Positions 26,198 to 34,303 of a DNA stretch of 64,000 nt are shown piece after piece; position 1 is the stretch's first letter; the number at the start of each line of letters is the position of its first letter. The stretch covers positions 186,001 through 250,000 of the forward strand of contig JADJZB010000029.1 of the NCBI GenBank assembly GCA_016719485.1. Direction: 5' to 3'. The translations under genes and the position numbers were made by a program. A model generated the notes under the pieces. That model made no database searches. It saw only the letters and a list, made by a program, of their open reading frames with translations, and was not told where the DNA came from. The stretch is from Holophagales bacterium. Lineage in GTDB: Bacteria; Acidobacteriota; Thermoanaerobaculia; UBA5066.

Positions 26198-28270
26198 ATG
26201 GACGCCGCTTCGAAAACAGGGACAGACGCCATCGCCAGTGCCCTCCGCGAGCAGCTCGCGCGCCTCGATGCCGGCATCGCCGACCTCAAGGGCACGCTAC
26301 CCGACCTCGAGCAGATTCGCGATGAAGGAACCTCCGACGCCCGCTCCGCGGTCTTCGGGTCCGTCCTTCGCATCGTGAAAGGCCTCAGCGACGGGGTGCT
26401 CGAGACCGCCGGCCGGGCGACGCCGGGGGTCAAGACGGCGCACGACGTCGCTCTCGGCGCCCTTGGCCTTGCCGGGCTGACCGGCGAAGGGTCCGGAGGG
26501 AGGGTCGCTTCCGGTGCCGAGTCGATTGCCGCGATCGCCGACGGGAGCGGGATCGAACACCCGCTGGGTTTTGCCGCCGCCGGCGTGCGCGGCATCGAAG
26601 CAGCCCTCGCGGGTGACACCGTCGACGCGGCCACGTCCTTCACTCGGGCTGCCGGAGAGCTCGCCTCGGACTTCGGAAAGCCGTACGGGAGCGTCCTCGG
26701 GGGAGCCGCGACTGCGGTCGGCGTCGGGCGCGATCTGGGAGAAGGTACCGCGGGGATTCGCCAGGGTCTGGAGCAGATCGACCAGATCGACCTGCAGTCC
26801 GGCTCGGTCCGCCGACAGGTCGAAGAGCATCTGGAGCGGCTGACTGCTCGGCGTCAGCAGATCCTCGAGGAGCTCGCCCGCACGCGAGATGGCGAAGCGT
26901 CCGGGCCTGCCGACACGGTCTCGATCCAGCGAGAACCCGGGATGATGGCGACGGAGGGGACGATGAGCGACGAATCGATCGGACTCAGCGCGGCCGCGGC
27001 CGCCTACGAAGCGCAGCAGCACGCTCAGTCGGCAGCGCAGCACGAAACCGAGGCCGAGCAGCACGCCCAACAGGCTGCCCAGCACGAGGAGGAGGCGTTG
27101 CGTGCGGGTGAGCAGTCCCGGGCGTTCGAGGAGGACGCCGGCAGAGGGGCCGATCAGGCGCAGGCGCACGAAGCCGAGGCCCAGGTGGGCGCCTTCCAGT
27201 CGCAGGCGCACGAGAACGAGGCCCGCCACGCCGCCGAGCTCGGGTACGTTCACGCAGCCGAGGCCCAGAGAGCCTCGGAGCAGGGCCATGCTCACGAGGA
27301 AGAGGCTTCGCGAGCCGCGGGGCAGGCCCAGGCCCACGAGGGCGAGGCGCAGCGCGGGGCGGACCAGGCGCAACAGCACGAATCCGAGGCGCTCCGGAGC
27401 TCCGGGCAGGCGCAAGGGCACGAGGGTGAGGCCCAGAGATCCGCCGACCAGGCCCACGCACACGAATCGGTGGCGGCCCGGGCGGCCCAGCAGGCCCACG
27501 GGCACGAGACCGAGGCCTCCCAGGCGGCGCAGCAGGCTCACGGGCACGAGGCTGAGGCTCAGAGGTCGGCCGAGCAGGCGGAAGCGCACGGACAGGAGGC
27601 GTCCCGGGCCGCTGACCAGAGTCACACGCACGAGCAGGAAGCGGCGCGTGCCTCCGAGCAGGCCCAACAGCACGAGAGCGAGGCTTCGAAGGCTGCTGAC
27701 CAGGCGCACGCGCACGAAGGGGAAGCACAGCAGGCGGCCGCGCAAGCGCAGCAGCACGAGACGGAGGCGCAGAGAGCCGCCGAGCAGGCTACCGCACACG
27801 AGTCGGAAGGCTCGCGCGTCCTCGAGCAGATACGACAGCACGAGACCGAGGCTGCCCGGGCTCTGGAGCAGACGCAGGCGCACGAGAACGAAGCCTCGCG
27901 TGCCCTCGAGCAGGCCCGTGCGCACGAGCTCGACGCATCGAAGAGTCTCGAGCAGGCGCGCCAGCACGAGGCCGACGCCCAGAAAGCGCAGGACCAGGCC
28001 CACGCTCACGAGACGGCCGCCCAGCAGCTCCTGCAGCAGATCCAGGCCTTTCACGACGAGATCGCACGGCTGAAGGCGGAGAGCGACAACCTCCACCACA
28101 CGATCGAGGACCTCAGGCACCAGGCAGAGCAGGGCGTGCAGAACGTTCACGATGCGCAGCGACAGGCGCAGGAAGCCGACCAGCAGGCCCAGGGGCATTC
28201 GCAGGATGCCGCGAGGGCCGCCGTGGAAGCCGCAGCCTCCGCAGCCCGCGCAGCCGCGCACGCCGGCTAG
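26198..28270 (+). CDS. Long helical protein with about two dozen 14-residue His/Glu/Ala repeats
   Basis: 690 residues from ATG 26198. Residues 1-250 are Ala/Gly-rich and partly amphipathic (GVKTAHDVALGALGLAGLTG), perhaps a pore-like or packing domain. From about residue 265 to 610 it is almost entirely a 14-residue repeat of the type AQAHEGEAQRGADQ, with invariant His-Glu at positions 4-5 and an Ala/Gln frame. The last 80 residues form a regular coiled coil (EIARLKAESDNLHHTIEDLR) and an Ala-rich tail. There is no signal peptide. The convergent lipase gene carries the same array and tail, so the repeats are probably a shared interaction or delivery module. Function unknown. Confidence 0.7.
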   Translation: MDAASKTGTDAIASALREQLARLDAGIADLKGTLPDLEQIRDEGTSDARSAVFGSVLRIVKGLSDGVLETAGRATPGVKTAHDVALGALGLAGLTGEGSGGRVASGAESIAAIADGSGIEHPLGFAAAGVRGIEAALAGDTVDAATSFTRAAGELASDFGKPYGSVLGGAATAVGVGRDLGEGTAGIRQGLEQIDQIDLQSGSVRRQVEEHLERLTARRQQILEELARTRDGEASGPADTVSIQREPGMMATEGTMSDESIGLSAAAAAYEAQQHAQSAAQHETEAEQHAQQAAQHEEEALRAGEQSRAFEEDAGRGADQAQAHEAEAQVGAFQSQAHENEARHAAELGYVHAAEAQRASEQGHAHEEEASRAAGQAQAHEGEAQRGADQAQQHESEALRSSGQAQGHEGEAQRSADQAHAHESVAARAAQQAHGHETEASQAAQQAHGHEAEAQRSAEQAEAHGQEASRAADQSHTHEQEAARASEQAQQHESEASKAADQAHAHEGEAQQAAAQAQQHETEAQRAAEQATAHESEGSRVLEQIRQHETEAARALEQTQAHENEASRALEQARAHELDASKSLEQARQHEADAQKAQDQAHAHETAAQQLLQQIQAFHDEIARLKAESDNLHHTIEDLRHQAEQGVQNVHDAQRQAQEADQQAQGHSQDAARAAVEAAASAARAAAHAG
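26998..28030 (+). repeat. Tandem 42-bp coding repeats, array 1
   Basis: Roughly 24 degenerate copies of a 42-base unit encoding a 14-residue repeat centred on CAC-GAG (His-Glu). Copies vary in most positions but keep length, so the array is held by protein selection and is not a CRISPR. Confidence 0.8.
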
Positions 28271-28316
28271 GTCGGGCGGGTCATCGGGTCTCCAGAGTCC
28301 GCGCGGCAGAACGTGC

Positions 28317-28348
28317 GCGGAGCGGCCCCCGCTGGAGGGCCGCTCCGC
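28317..28348. terminator. Bidirectional hairpin between convergent repeat-protein genes
   Basis: A perfect 11-bp stem GCGGAGCGGCC/GGCCGCTCCGC with a 10-base loop lies in the 81-base gap between the two stop codons. No T-run on either side. Confidence 0.55.
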
Positions 28349-28351
28349 CGC

Positions 28352-30326
28352 CTACCCGGCGCACATCGCGGCCCGGGCCGCCGAGACGGCGGCTTCGGAC
28401 GCGGAGCTTCCGGCTTCGTGAGCATGCCCGGCTGCTTCCTGCGCCGCGCCGTTGGCTTGATTCTGCAGGTCGTGAATCTGCTGAATGGCGTGCTCAGCCT
28501 GGCCTCTGACCTCCTCGAGGGACCGGTGCAGGTCTCCCGCTTCCGCCTTCAGCCGGAGGATCTCCTCCTGATACGCCTGGATCTGCTGCAGGTGCTGCAG
28601 CGACTCGCTCTCGTGGCCACGGGCCTGATCGGTCGCCTGGAGCGCCTCGGCCTCGTGCGCCTGGGCCTGGTCCGCCGCCCGCTGGGCCTCGGCCTCCTCC
28701 TGGTGAACCTGTTCGAGCTCACGCTCTCCCTCGGCCTCGTGAGCGTGGATCTGCTCCAGAGTCCGGGACGCTTCCGACTCGTGGACCTGCGCCTGCTCGA
28801 GAGCGCGCCCAGCCTCTGATTCGTGGGAGTGGGCCTGCTCGGAAGCCCTCTGGGCTTCGGTCTCGTGGGCGTGCGCCTGGTCTGCGCCCTTCAGGGCCTC
28901 CGCTTCGTGCGCGCGAGCCTGTTCCGCCGACCGGACTGCTTCCTCCTCGTGGCCGTGCGCCTGGTCCGCCGCCTTCAGGGCCTCCGCCTCGTGGACCGCG
29001 GACTGATCCGCCGCCCGCGCCGCCTCAGTTTCGTGTGTGTGCCTGGCCTGACGCCCGGGAGGCCTCCGATTCGTGAGCGTCAGCCTGGCCCGACGCTCTC
29101 TGGGCCTCGCCCTCGTGCTCGTGTGACTGCTGGGAAGCCCTGGCTGCGTCCGATTCGTGAGCCTGGCTCTGCTCCGAAGCCCGCTGCGCTTCGGCCTCGT
29201 GGGTATGACCCTGCTCCGCGGCGTGCTGGGCTTCGCGCTCGTGCTCTCGAGACTGGTCCGACGCTCTCGCCGCCTCCGCTTCGTGGCCGTGGCTCTGCTC
29301 CGAGGCCCGCTGAGCCTCCTCTTCGTGCGACAGCCCCTGTTCGGCCGCACGCTGGGCCTCGGACTCGTGGGCGTGAGCCTGTTCGGCTCCCCGCTGCGCC
29401 TCGGTTTCGTGCCCATGCGTCTGATCCGAGGCCCGCTCGGCCTGCATCTCGTGAGCGAGCGCCTGATCCCCTGCGCGCTGGGCCTCCGTCTCGTGCTGGG
29501 CGGACTGCTGGGCGTGCTGCTGCGCCTCAGTCTCGTGCTGCGCAGCCGCCTGGGCGTGCTGCTGGGCTTCGTGAGCCGCTTCGGAAGCGCTCTGACCAGT
29601 GAGGCCATCGCCCGGTTCCGGCGCCCCCGCACCACCGCCCTGACCGCCCTCGGCCATCAAAGCGGCTGCGAAACGCGTCATGCTGTGGTTCTGCCCCAGA
29701 TGCTGCCCCTGGAGCACCACATCCGCGAGCATCTCGGTCGGTCTGAGAGAGACGCCGTACTCCCCTGGCTCCAGCGCATTCGCGTGCGGCCACACGAGGC
29801 CATGGTGCGACCCGAGAACGGTGCTGACCGGGTCCCCGCTTTCGACATGATTGAAGACGTTCTCGGAAGGACGGCCTGGATAGAGCTTCTCCACGATCCC
29901 GGAGACACCGGGGGCGTTGAACGTGTGCGCCTCGAGGCCCGTTCGCGCCGCCTCCACCTGGGCGATCGCGCCCCCGAGGGAGTGACCGCCGATCTTGATC
30001 GGAGCTAACCCGACCTGCTCCATCACTCCGTCGGTGAAGGCCCGGGCGCGCTCGAGCTGCGAATGGAATGCTCCCCCCGCTGGCATCCCGACCTGTCCCC
30101 TGAAGAGGTCGAAATCTGCCGCGACATCCGGTCTCTCGCTCGGATCCGTCCCACGGAACATCACGAAAATGTTCCCCGTCCCGGCGTGCCTGTACGCCGC
30201 CGCCTGAAGCCCGGACGCCTCGTCGTTGACCGAGTCGACGATTTCGTACCCGGGCGGAGAGGAAGTCTTGAAGTCCTTCCGGTAGACGAAGTCGCTCAGG
30301 AATGCGAGCCGCTGAAATAGCCTCAT
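28352..30326 (-). CDS. Class 3 lipase fused to the 14-residue His/Glu repeat array, one frame break
   Basis: Start ATG 30326 behind AAAGG. Residues 1-230 form a class 3 lipase/phospholipase A1-like alpha/beta hydrolase: IFVMFRGTD (oxyanion strand), GGHSLGGAIAQ with the nucleophile Ser, HVESGDPVSTV with the probable Asp, and a later His in QNHSMTRF. From about residue 250 the chain becomes 14-residue repeats (AHETEAQRAGDQ type). One frame ends at 29025 after GQAHTRN, but the next frame continues the repeat in phase (THETEAARAADQ) to the stop at 28352. The break lies in a GT/CA dinucleotide run at 29033-29041. The C-terminal coiled coil and Ala-rich tail match the protein at 26198-28270. It is a candidate membrane-damaging effector. 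Confidence 0.75.
28590..29590 (-). repeat. Tandem 42-bp coding repeats, array 2
   Basis: About 23 degenerate copies of the same 42-base unit as in array 1, on the opposite strand. The two arrays face each other around the hairpin at 28317 and could recombine or pair. Confidence 0.75.
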
Positions 30327-30328
30327 CG

Positions 30329-30919
30329 TCAGCCTTTCGTGCAAAGTCCCCGCCGCCAGGGACCACCGCCGTGACCCACCCTGGAGTCTGCAGGATATCT
30401 GCGCGCCGCCCGAAGGACCGCGCTAGCCCGTAGCCCTTCACGGAGACCGCCACCGCTCTCCGCTCCCGGACGCGCCCCGCCATCATCTTCGACTGCAGGA
30501 CGATGACCACCGCGCTCCCGCCGGTCGCGCTCTCCAGGCCCGCCAGCCGGCGGGGCCGCTGATTCTGGCTGCTGCCCGCCCAGGCTTCGGAGCCATCCCG
30601 CACTCTGTCTGCTCAGGTTGGAAAGCTCGTTGACGCAATGCTGGTGGCCCGCCAGACCCGCGAGGGCCTTCACGCCCTTCGCGAGCCTGACGAGGACGGT
30701 CAGTTCGTCCAGGTCGCCCCGCAGCCGCTCCAGCTGGGGGCGCTTGTCGACGGAGCTGTTCGCCAGCTCGATGCGCCTCTGCACGCCGCGGGCACCGTTC
30801 CTCAGGTCGTGGCCGATGGTGCACTTGCGGTACCGGGAGACCCCCCCGACCTTGTTCTCCATCCAGACGGTCAGGTCGTAGGCCACCTTGAAGACCAGAA
30901 GATGCTCGTAGCGCGCCAT
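30329..30919 (-). CDS. avd: Avd-like four-helix-bundle protein (DGR accessory)
   Basis: ATG 30919 (a GTG precedes it at 30922) behind GAGG. Residues 1-118 match the Avd/four-helix-bundle family: ARYEHLLVFKVAYDLTVWM, TIGHDLRNGARG, RIELANSS, LDELTVLVRLAKGVKAL and LSRQSAGWLRSLGG. Avd is a basic pentameric barrel that works with the DGR reverse transcriptase and its template RNA during mutagenic retrohoming. The remaining 80 codons are Gly/Arg-rich and outside the usual fold, so the true end may be hidden by another frame error. It lies directly downstream of the DUF1566 variable end, as in a DGR cassette. Where template RNA and reverse transcriptase would follow, the lipase gene begins instead. 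The same family also includes free-standing four-helix proteins not tied to DGRs. Confidence 0.7.
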   Translation of the reverse strand: MARYEHLLVFKVAYDLTVWMENKVGGVSRYRKCTIGHDLRNGARGVQRRIELANSSVDKRPQLERLRGDLDELTVLVRLAKGVKALAGLAGHQHCVNELSNLSRQSAGWLRSLGGQQPESAAPPAGGPGERDRRERGGHRPAVEDDGGARPGAESGGGLREGLRASAVLRAARRYPADSRVGHGGGPWRRGLCTKG

Positions 30920-30922
30920 CAC

Positions 30923-30987
30923 GACACCTCAGGAAAGGACCGAATAGACCACACAAGACAATGACCAAATGACAAAATCACTCATCA
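30923..30987 (-). other. AT-rich spacer between variable end and avd
   Basis: Unlike the very GC-rich surroundings, this 65-base spacer is AT-rich and contains variants of CATTTGGTC. A related spacer with three ATTTGGTC units occupies 32915-32979 after the second variable end. Both start just after the conserved GGAGGGTGATGATG end of the DUF1566 genes. Confidence 0.5.
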
Positions 30988-31780
30988 TCACCCTCCGGAA
31001 GGCCGAACGCACAACGCGCGGCCGCCACGATCGTCGGAGGTGTCGTACAGGAACAACTTCCCCATGTCGAAGCGGAAGACCCACGCGGAAGAGGACGTTT
31101 TCCTATTGCTAGGCCATGGGCAACAACCTGTCAAGGTCAGGGCCACTTGATTTTGTCGTCACCCAGCGGGAGGAGTCGTAGAGCCCCTTCAGTTCCTCGA
31201 CATTCGGCAGCCGCCAGTCGCTGTACTCTCCCGCCCGGAAGGCGTCGCAGTAGCGGAACGCGGCGTTCCAGTCGACGTTTCTCCCGTTGTCCTTCATCGC
31301 CCACATCAAGCCCGTCGAAGGGTCGACCCAGCCACCCTTTTCCTCCAAGTGGGCGATCTCTCTGCGCTCTTGCTCCCTCTCGATCGAATTGGCCAGCTCC
31401 ACCGTCACGACCTTCTGGCCCGCCCCTTCCACCTCGATGACCTTCCGCCAAGCGACCCCAGCGTCGAGGTTGATGGCTTTCACCACGTTCTGCCCGAGCT
31501 CGACGGAGACCTTCAGCGTCTTGCCGCCCCCCGCCTGCCCCTTGCCTTCCCCGTTCACTTCGACGGTGCACGGGGCATCTGCATCGATCAGGAGAAAAGC
31601 ACGGGCCGCCGCGGGCTGCGGTGCAGGCTGCGACGGCGTGGCGGTCCTTGTCTTCGGCTTCGGCTTCGGCTTCGGGGGCGGCACGGTCTGGCAGTACACC
31701 GCTTCTTCCGCCAAGCCCAGGGCAACGAGCGCAACCGCTCCGCCCAGCACCGCTCGTGTCCAGCATCTCGAACCTCTCAT
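30988..31780 (-). CDS. Secreted PEGA/DUF1566 (Lcl_C) lectin-fold protein with variable C-terminus, two frame breaks
   Basis: A signal peptide (RAVLGGAVALVALGLAEE) is followed by a Pro/Lys linker, a PEGA-like beta domain (RAFLLIDADAPCTVEVNGEG, VVKAINLDAG) and a Lcl_C/DUF1566 domain (GGWVDPSTGLMWAMKDNGR, EYSDWRLPNVEELKGLYDSS). The apparent stop at 31109 is an artefact. Allowing one missing base at 31162-31164 and one at 31140-31142 restores IKWPLTLTGCCPWPS and runs to GRALCVRPSGG, the same end as the paralogue at 32980-34128. The total then becomes exactly 265 codons. Lcl_C domains take the C-type lectin fold and are common DGR targets; the last 40 residues are the variable part. It lacks the J-like/TM N-terminus, but the gene 61 bases upstream carries it. 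Confidence 0.75.
30991..31120 (-). other. Putative DGR variable region A
   Basis: Covers the segment from CCPW to the stop of the DUF1566 protein. Compared with region B, the flanks (TGTTGCCCATGG and GCGTTGTGCGTTCGG) are identical while the centre is highly different. In the eight codons after the shared AAG, third bases are all equal while nearly all first and second bases differ, as expected when AAC/AAG template codons are mutated at adenines. Confidence 0.5.
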
Positions 31781-31841
31781 GCGTTCATCCTCCTCATGCC
31801 CGTCCCCTCGTTCCTGCGCTGCGCGCTCGAATCGCCGCCGC

Positions 31842-32680
31842 TCACCCGTCCAGCGACAGCTCTAGCACCTTGCCCTTCACGGTTGACCACGTCCCCGACA
31901 AGAAGTACGTCTCTTCTTCGTACTGCACCTCAAGTGCGTAGAAGATGACCGCCCCGTCCCAGACGACGTCCTGCCCTTTCACGAACCGGAGCAGATTCTG
32001 CCCGCCCGAGCGAATGTCCCAGGTGGGGTAGTCGTAGGACGCGCTGTTGAAGGTCTTGAACCCGCCCGTCGCCGGGTCCCGGTACGCCGCCGCGAGGCCG
32101 CTGACGTGGAGAGCGCTCCGGCCCGCGTTGCGGATGACGAACTGTCCGTTAACGAGCAGCTCGAGCGCCTGCCGGAGGCCCTGGGCCTCGCCGCTCAGCT
32201 TCTCGATGGCCTGCATTTGCTGGGCCGTGTCGCCGCGCATAGCCTCCTCCAGGCTCAGCAGCTTGCCCCACTGCATCGCCAGGAAACTCGAGATCGCCGC
32301 CAGAAGGACCGCGACGACGCCAACGACGATCGTGCTCTTCGGTAGGGCGCCCGGAACTGTGGGAGTTGGGATCGGGGGAGCCGGCGAGGGACGGCGCGAA
32401 GCCTGCGCTGTCGCCGTCGGCGACTGGTAGGCCGGGGCGCTCGGCTGCGCCGCGGGCAGGTCCTCCACGCCGGAGTCGGCGATTACCCCCGGCGCCAGCA
32501 CCTCGCACGCCAGCTGGAAGTCCCGCAGGCTTCCTGATACGTCTTCCTCAGCTGCGCGGTCGGGGCGTTCGTCAGGCGGATCTGGAAGTCGGAGAAGACC
32601 TCCTGGTAGCGGCGCCTCACCTCTTCCGCGGTCGCGGTGACGGGGATCCCGAGGATCTCTGCTGCTTCTTGCTTCGTCAT
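31842..32680 (-). CDS. J-like/TM protein with unknown ectodomain, one frame break
   Basis: Residues 1-60 are nearly identical to the N-terminus of the protein at 32980-34128 (KQEAAEILGIPVTATAEEV). A Pro/Ala linker, one TM helix (STIVVGVVAVLLAAISSFLA), a short coiled coil (QAIEKLSGEAQGLRQALELL) and a beta-rich ectodomain follow (FVIRNAGRSALHVSGLAAA to YFLSGTWSTVKGKVLEL). The frame breaks at 32533: this copy reads CTTCCTGATACG where the duplicate at 33978 reads CTTCCCTGATACG, so one C is missing. Repair gives 280 codons. It has no HPD motif, so classical J-domain stimulation of Hsp70 is doubtful, but membrane docking of Hsp70 or its partner is plausible. It starts 6 bases after the Avd/Hsp70 chimera. 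Confidence 0.65.
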
Positions 32681-32855
32681 CTGCTCTCAGCCATTGTTGA
32701 TGAAGGTCGAGCGGACGAGCGCCCGCTGCGACGCCAGGTGGGACAAGCCCCCGTCGGCGTCGCGGCCGAAGACCTGGTTGAGCTCGACGCCGGTTTGCGA
32801 GTCGTACGCCTGGACCGACACGGTACCGTCCTCCCGGTTCTCTATCGTCACCTCG
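32434..32855 (-). repeat. Segmental duplication, copy 2 (Hsp70 C-terminus plus J-like N-terminus)
   Basis: 422 bases, almost identical to 33881-34303. The duplicated block covers the last 55 or so codons of Hsp70, the 6-base gap and the first 80 or so codons of the J-like gene. Outside it the sequences diverge abruptly. Confidence 0.85.
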
Positions 32856-32911
32856 CAGACCGGCAGCTCGAAGGCCACACTGTAGGTCCGCAGGTGCTCG
32901 TAGCGGTCCAT
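32687..32911 (-). CDS. Chimera: Avd N-terminus joined to Hsp70 C-terminus
   Basis: 74 residues from ATG 32911 (or 32914). The first 18 (DRYEHLRTYSVAFELPV) match the start of Avd at 30919. From EVTIENREDGTVSVQ onward it equals the last 56 residues of the intact Hsp70. The junction coincides with the edge of the duplicated block at 32855, so a recombination event replaced most of an avd gene. The open frame has been kept. It could be a small substrate-binding fragment, or simply debris that carries the promoter-proximal translation signals for the J-like gene 6 bases downstream. Confidence 0.6.
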   Translation of the reverse strand: MDRYEHLRTYSVAFELPVCEVTIENREDGTVSVQAYDSQTGVELNQVFGRDADGGLSHLASQRALVRSTFINNG

Positions 32912-32979
32912 CATCGAGCCTCACGAAAAGACCAAATGGACCAAATAGGAACATGACCAAATGACGAAATCACGCATCA

Positions 32980-34128
32980 TCACCCTCCGGAACGCCGAAC
33001 GCACAACGCGCGGGGGGTGTAGTGGGCGAGGTCGAGGGGGCTCCGGTACCGCTTCCCCACGCGGAAGTCGAAGAAGGAGACGGCCCACTCGGAAGAGGTA
33101 ACGTCAATACTGGAAGACCATGGGCAACAAGCTGTCACGGTCAGGGGCCACTTGATCCTATAGTCAACCCCTCGGGAAGCATCGTAGAGCCCCTCCAGTT
33201 CTCCGATCTTCGCCAACCGCCAGTCGCTGTACCCTCCTACCCCGAAGGCGCGGCAGTAGCTGTCCGCCTCTTTCCAGTCGACGTCGCTCCCGTTGTCCGT
33301 CATTGCCCACATCAAGCCCGTCGAAGGGTCGGTCCAGTAGCCCCTCTGCTGCGCCAGTTCCAGCTGCTGCGCCGCGATGGCGTGCTGTCTCTGCGCCGCA
33401 ACCGCCTGTGCCGCCGCCTGTTTCCGCTCTGCGATGTCCTTCGCCAGCTCCACGTTCACGACCACTTGCCCAAAGCCCTTCACCTCGACGACCTTCTGCC
33501 ATGCCCCCCCCGCGTCGAGACTGGTCGCCTTCACCACGTTCTGTCCGAGTTCGGCGCCGACCTTCAGCGGGCCGCCTTCCCCCGCCTGCCCCTTCTCTTC
33601 TCCGTTCACTTCGACGCGGCACGGGGCATCGGCGTAGATCAGGAGGAATGCTCGTGAAGCCGGTACCGTCGGGGGTACCCATTGCCCTCCTGCGACCGGC
33701 GTTGGCTTGCCCCGGTCGTTTACCACGGTGCTCGCGATGGCCGCCACAAGTACGGTGAGGATGACGCTGAGGATGATGGTGCTCTTCGGCAGGCCTCCCG
33801 ATGTCCCGGGCTCCGGGACCGGAGGAGGGTGCGAGGGACGGCGCGAGGCCTGCGCTGTAGTCCTCGGTGGCTGGACGACCGGGGCGCTCGGCTGCGCCGT
33901 GGGCAGGTCCTCCACGCCGGAGTCGGCGATTACCCCCGGCGCGAGCACCTCGCACGCCAGCTGGAAGTCCCGCAGGCTTCCCTGATACGTCTTCCTCAGC
34001 TGCGCGGTCGGGGCGTTCGTCAGGCGGATCTGGAAGTCGGAGAAGACCTCCTGGTAGCGGCGCCTCACCTCTTCCGCGGTCGCGGTGACGGGGATCCCGA
34101 GGATCTCTGCTGCTTCTTGCTTCGTCAT
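32980..34128 (-). CDS. J-like/TM/PEGA/DUF1566 membrane protein with variable C-terminus
   Basis: 382 residues, intact. Residues 1-65: J-like helical domain (TAEEVRRRYQEVFSDFQIRL, NAPTAQLRKTYQGSLRDFQ) without HPD. About 115-140: TM helix (STIILSVILTVLVAAIAS). About 155-230: PEGA-like domain (FLLIYADAPCRVEVNGEEKG). About 255-382: Lcl_C/DUF1566 lectin fold (GYWTDPSTGLMWAMTDNGSD, GYSDWRLAKIGELEGLYDAS), ending TPRALCVRRSGG. With no signal peptide the J-like part should face the cytosol and the lectin fold the periplasm or surface. It starts 6 bases after the Hsp70 stop, so the pair is co-translated. This is the clearest evidence that the J-like membrane proteins work with Hsp70. Confidence 0.8.
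   Translation of the reverse strand: MTKQEAAEILGIPVTATAEEVRRRYQEVFSDFQIRLTNAPTAQLRKTYQGSLRDFQLACEVLAPGVIADSGVEDLPTAQPSAPVVQPPRTTAQASRRPSHPPPVPEPGTSGGLPKSTIILSVILTVLVAAIASTVVNDRGKPTPVAGGQWVPPTVPASRAFLLIYADAPCRVEVNGEEKGQAGEGGPLKVGAELGQNVVKATSLDAGGAWQKVVEVKGFGQVVVNVELAKDIAERKQAAAQAVAAQRQHAIAAQQLELAQQRGYWTDPSTGLMWAMTDNGSDVDWKEADSYCRAFGVGGYSDWRLAKIGELEGLYDASRGVDYRIKWPLTVTACCPWSSSIDVTSSEWAVSFFDFRVGKRYRSPLDLAHYTPRALCVRRSGG
32983..33125 (-). other. Putative DGR variable region B
   Basis: Last 47 or so codons of the DUF1566 protein, from CCPW to the stop. The 3' block GCGTTGTGCGTTCGGC plus TTCCGGAGGGTGATGATG is shared with region A and would be the homing-initiation side. The centre is rich in NNC codons (AGC CCC CTC GAC CTC GCC), as expected from AAC template codons. 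No adenine-rich template copy was seen in the window. Confidence 0.5.
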
Positions 34129-34303
34129 CTGCTCTCAGCCGTTGTTGATGAAGGTCGAGCGGACGAGCGCCCGCTGCGACGCCAGATGGGAGAGCCCCCC
34201 GTCCGCGTCGCGGCCGAAGACCTGGTTGAGCTCGACGCCGGTTTGCGAGTCGTACGCCTGGACCGACACGGTACCGTCCTCCCGGTTCTCCACCGTCACC
34301 TCG
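33881..34303 (-). repeat. Segmental duplication, copy 1 (Hsp70 C-terminus plus J-like N-terminus)
   Basis: 423 bases matching 32434-32855 with only a handful of mismatches and one indel. This copy is in the intact context (full Hsp70, full J-like protein), so it is likely the donor. Confidence 0.85.

Noticed and set aside
26998..28030. Periodic 42-bp units resembling a CRISPR or minisatellite
   Set aside because: No fixed repeat plus unique spacer pattern; the units are degenerate and keep one open frame, so they are coding repeats.
31109..31780. DUF1566 protein ending at the stop at 31109
   Set aside because: That frame loses the lectin-fold end; two one-base repairs restore an end matching the paralogue.
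30988..33125. Simple sequence divergence of old paralogues instead of DGR variation
   Set aside because: Not fully rejected: flanks and 3' block are identical and third bases are conserved, which favours DGR, but the length difference leaves it open.
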